Below, in pieces: positions 51,572 through 53,664 of a DNA stretch of 53,664 bases. The stretch spans positions 1 to 53,664 of the forward strand of contig UQYF01000017.1 in the NCBI GenBank assembly GCA_900545175.1. Reading direction: 5' to 3'. Under the pieces are notes generated by a model. That model saw only the letters and a program-made list of their open reading frames with translations. It was not told where the DNA came from and made no database searches. The stretch is from an uncultured Eubacteriales bacterium. GTDB taxonomy: Bacteria; Bacillota; Clostridia; Lachnospirales; Lachnospiraceae. Within the stretch, counting starts at the first letter, position 1. Each line of letters starts with the position of its first letter. Both the position numbers and the translations under genes were made by a program.

Positions 51572-53167
51572 TTAATCAACTTTACTGTAATATCCGAATT
51601 CATAGCCCTTTTCGCGGCATCCGTCAATGAAATCGGCAAGCATCTGCGCATTCGTTGTCGACTCTGCATGGAGAAGGTAGATTGCGCCGCCATGCACCTT
51701 ATTAAGAGCATTCGCCAAAGATGTAGCAACATCCGGCTGATCATCAACAATCCAGTCTTTGTATGCAAAGCTCCAGAATACGCTTCTATATCCCTGACTC
51801 TGCACTATGGCAAGACTCTGCTCGCTGAATGCTCCTGTAGGGAATCTGAACAGATACATCTGATAGCCAAAGTGTTCAAGAACATAATCGTTGACTTCCT
51901 TGACTTCATTTATCTGCTGCTCTATTGACAGTGTGCTGAGTCCTGCCGCAGGATGTGTAACCGAATGATTGCCTACAACATGTCCTTCATCTATCATTCT
52001 CTGCACAAGCTCAGGATTCTCCTTTGCATAAGGAAGAGTTATAAAGAATACACACTTGACATTTTTTTCCTTCAGAGTATCAAGAATGCCTTCAGTGAGC
52101 CCATACTCATAGCCTTCATCCATTGTAAGATATATATAATTGCTCTCCGGCTGTATGAAATCAGTTGTATATTTGCCAAATCTGTTGATATACCACTGAA
52201 GTCCTGTCGGTCTGTTGTTCTCATCAACTTCAGAACCAAAACCAAATGGCACATACTCTGACGAATAAATTGTAAAGTCTGTGCCGACTGTTACACTCGA
52301 ACCGCTGTTAAGCATTGATGAAGGATCCTGTACAACAACGGATACCTCCTCTTTTGCCTCATTGCCGCTTCCGTCCTTAACCGAAATCGTCGCTGTATAT
52401 GTTCCCACAGTATTAAAATCTACTGCTGATGTATCAGCTGTAATCTTAGATGTTATATCTCCGTCAATATTGTCCGATGCCGTCACGTTAGAAAGAATGT
52501 CAATAGCATTTCCGACTGTGGCATAGACAGTCTTATTGACACCGCCAAGCACCGGCGGTTCACTGTCATTGACAACCATGATAACAATAGGAAGCACTGT
52601 CATATTGCCATATGCATCCTTTGCGCAGATTTCAGTGCTGTATGCACCCGCCTCATCGTATACAACCGTCTCACTTAAAGCTTTGTCCGCATCCGCTTTC
52701 GTTATATCGTCAGCAAAGCCTATTGCGACAGAAGAGTTATCCGATACTGACTTTACGATATCAGTAACATTCAAGGTCTGTCCCGGTGCTGCCGACATCT
52801 CATCTGAATAAAGCTCGACAACAGGTGCCGTTGTATCAACAACATCGACCTTTATCTCCAAAGTCTTATCAGGATGCACAAGCTTGGCTGTATAAGTTCC
52901 GACTGTGTTACAGTCAACACCTTCCGCATCAAGAACAGTCTTAGCGACATCCTCATCCTTGCCTTTTACATATATCGAAGGCTCTAGAGGCATACTGTTG
53001 CCCTGCTCTAATATAAAAGTTCCCGCATTGAGAGCTATCGGTGCCTTTTTACATCCGGTCAGCATGACGGAACCGAATACCATAGCTCCTGCAAGTGTCA
53101 ATGCTGCAGTTGTGTATGATTTTTTCTTTCTTTTATCTAAAGTAGAGCTATTGTTACCAAAAAACAT
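51572..53167 (-). CDS. PdaA-like polysaccharide deacetylase lipoprotein with Ig-like repeats
   Basis: A 531-residue secreted protein: N-terminal hydrophobic segment with the lipobox-like LTGC (~34-39), two or three DUF5011/Ig-like repeats (~75-290; DNIDGDITSKI and FNTVGTYTATISVKD), then a NodB (CE4) catalytic domain (~335-525). Motifs: YLTMDEGYEYG (motif 1), GNHSVTHP (motif 2, metal His pair), FRFPTGAFSE (motif 3), and LLHAES late. The GYEYG signature is like PdaA, the N-acetylmuramic acid deacetylase of spore cortex. The start may also be the ATG at 53179; GGAG six bases before 53167 favours the latter. Confidence 0.82.
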   Translation of the reverse strand: MFFGNNSSTLDKRKKKSYTTAALTLAGAMVFGSVMLTGCKKAPIALNAGTFILEQGNSMPLEPSIYVKGKDEDVAKTVLDAEGVDCNTVGTYTAKLVHPDKTLEIKVDVVDTTAPVVELYSDEMSAAPGQTLNVTDIVKSVSDNSSVAIGFADDITKADADKALSETVVYDEAGAYSTEICAKDAYGNMTVLPIVIMVVNDSEPPVLGGVNKTVYATVGNAIDILSNVTASDNIDGDITSKITADTSAVDFNTVGTYTATISVKDGSGNEAKEEVSVVVQDPSSMLNSGSSVTVGTDFTIYSSEYVPFGFGSEVDENNRPTGLQWYINRFGKYTTDFIQPESNYIYLTMDEGYEYGLTEGILDTLKEKNVKCVFFITLPYAKENPELVQRMIDEGHVVGNHSVTHPAAGLSTLSIEQQINEVKEVNDYVLEHFGYQMYLFRFPTGAFSEQSLAIVQSQGYRSVFWSFAYKDWIVDDQPDVATSLANALNKVHGGAIYLLHAESTTNAQMLADFIDGCREKGYEFGYYSKVD

Positions 53168-53297
53168 ATCCTTCTCCATTTCACCGCTAAATTAAATATT
53201 GTTTCTCACACTGTACAGTACTAAAATACTGTATCAAGAGATATACTAACATAATAAAATAAATTTGTACAGAGAAAAAAATGCATAATTAGTACTG

Positions 53298-53326
53298 TTG
53301 AATATGAATTTAGAACATATTATAAT
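53298..53326 (+). promoter_or_regulatory. Promoter of the DHH phosphoesterase gene
   Basis: TTGAAT (53298-53303), 17-bp spacer, TATAAT (53321-53326). Confidence 0.7.
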
Positions 53327-53377
53327 ACCAAAAGCAATGCTTTTATGACAAATATGAATACGAAACGGAGATACCGT

Positions 53378-53623
53378 ATGACAAAATTTAAAGAATTGTT
53401 AAAACACATCACTCATAAGCATGTATACATTCAGACACACAATTTCCCGGATCCTGATGCCATTGCCAGCGGCTACGGTCTTTCTAAGCTGCTCAAGTAC
53501 TGCGGTATATCTTCTACGCTGTGTTACAGCGGACGAATCAACGGTATTCCCTTTGTCCCACAAAAGCTCCGTAACTTCCCCGCCATCCTTGAACACCGGA
53601 AAATTCAGACCAATCCGCTTTAG
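53378..53623 (+). CDS. DHH-family phosphoesterase, truncated by a junction
   Basis: The first ~50 residues (MTKFKELLKHITHKHVYIQT, then HNFPDPDAIASGYGLSKLL) match the N-terminus of NrnA-like DHH phosphoesterases, including the DPDAIAS metal motif. After CYSGRI (about 53537) the family pattern stops; the frame continues about 30 residues and ends at 53623, whereas the family is over 300 residues. The opposite strand in 53540-53662 reads as an open coding-like frame. CGGAGA is the SD for the ATG at 53378. It looks chimeric or rearranged, so this is a 5' fragment only. Confidence 0.6.
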   Translation: MTKFKELLKHITHKHVYIQTHNFPDPDAIASGYGLSKLLKYCGISSTLCYSGRINGIPFVPQKLRNFPAILEHRKIQTNPL

Positions 53624-53662
53624 CGGATATTCAGACTCGTCATTCCTGTAAATTTCAATTTC
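53540..53662 (-). CDS. Possible 3' fragment of an unrelated gene
   Basis: The minus strand from the window edge reads EIEIYRNDESEYPLKRIGLN, then a further ~20 residues (FPVFKDGG-EVTELLWDKG) that look like ordinary protein before the frame runs into the antisense of the DHH segment. I do not recognise it. The edges are set by the junction, not by start or stop codons. Confidence 0.25.
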
Positions 53663-53664
53663 CT

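Overview
The window reads as chromosomal DNA of a low-GC clostridial Firmicute of the Lachnospiraceae. A secreted family-9-type pectate lyase with a C-terminal wall-anchor-like tail, CcpA-type operator sequences and typical clostridial housekeeping genes make a pectin-using Lachnospira (eligens-like) gut bacterium my best guess. That species call is inference. Codon starts below were chosen by Shine-Dalgarno (SD) position and often differ from the longest ORF.

Layout: 1-4.3 kb holds a cysteine-rich DUF1540 protein, a membrane acyltransferase-like protein, a cobalamin riboswitch driving a DUF4430 protein plus an ECF S component, and a lactonase-family beta-propeller. 4.4-8.8 kb carries a topoisomerase IV pair. 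9-19.5 kb holds threonine synthase, a SleB-type hydrolase, an AP2-domain protein, leuCD with a divergent LysR regulator, a Na/Pi cotransporter and a rhomboid protease. 39.8-41.4 kb has ilvC and the acetolactate synthase small subunit. 41.7-53.6 kb has an AI-2E-type permease, the pectate lyase, a J-domain protein, deoD, a GNAT protein, asd, a PH-domain protein and a PdaA-like deacetylase.

The accessory core is a defence island at about 19.9-39.7 kb. It starts with a frameshifted vWA gene. Next is a six-repeat CRISPR array, then a minimal type II-C operon (cas9-cas1-cas2) with a tracrRNA just 5' of cas9. The tracrRNA's anti-repeat, nexus hairpin and terminator hairpin are all readable. Each CRISPR repeat ends in an extended -10 promoter box, as in Neisseria, which suggests crRNAs are initiated repeat by repeat.

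Upstream on the same strand is a roughly 12.7-kb gene set that I read as an Ssp-type DNA phosphorothioation defence system: HTH, SspD (PAPS-reductase/ferredoxin), SspB (DUF4007), SspC (ATPase), SspA (cysteine desulfurase), SspE (DUF262-DUF1524). It is followed by a 50-residue ORF, a DndD-like SMC ATPase and a 168-residue protein. Sulfur would flow SspA to SspD, SspB/SspC would act on the DNA, and SspE would be the effector. The trailing DndD-like module is the least explained part and the best candidate for something undescribed. A second XRE regulator is transcribed divergently from it.

The window ends in a truncated DHH phosphoesterase whose family similarity stops abruptly, possibly an assembly or rearrangement junction. 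Non-coding DNA also contains two families of dispersed repeats, a 44-bp perfect palindrome beside the CRISPR array, and a three-stem element downstream of the permease.
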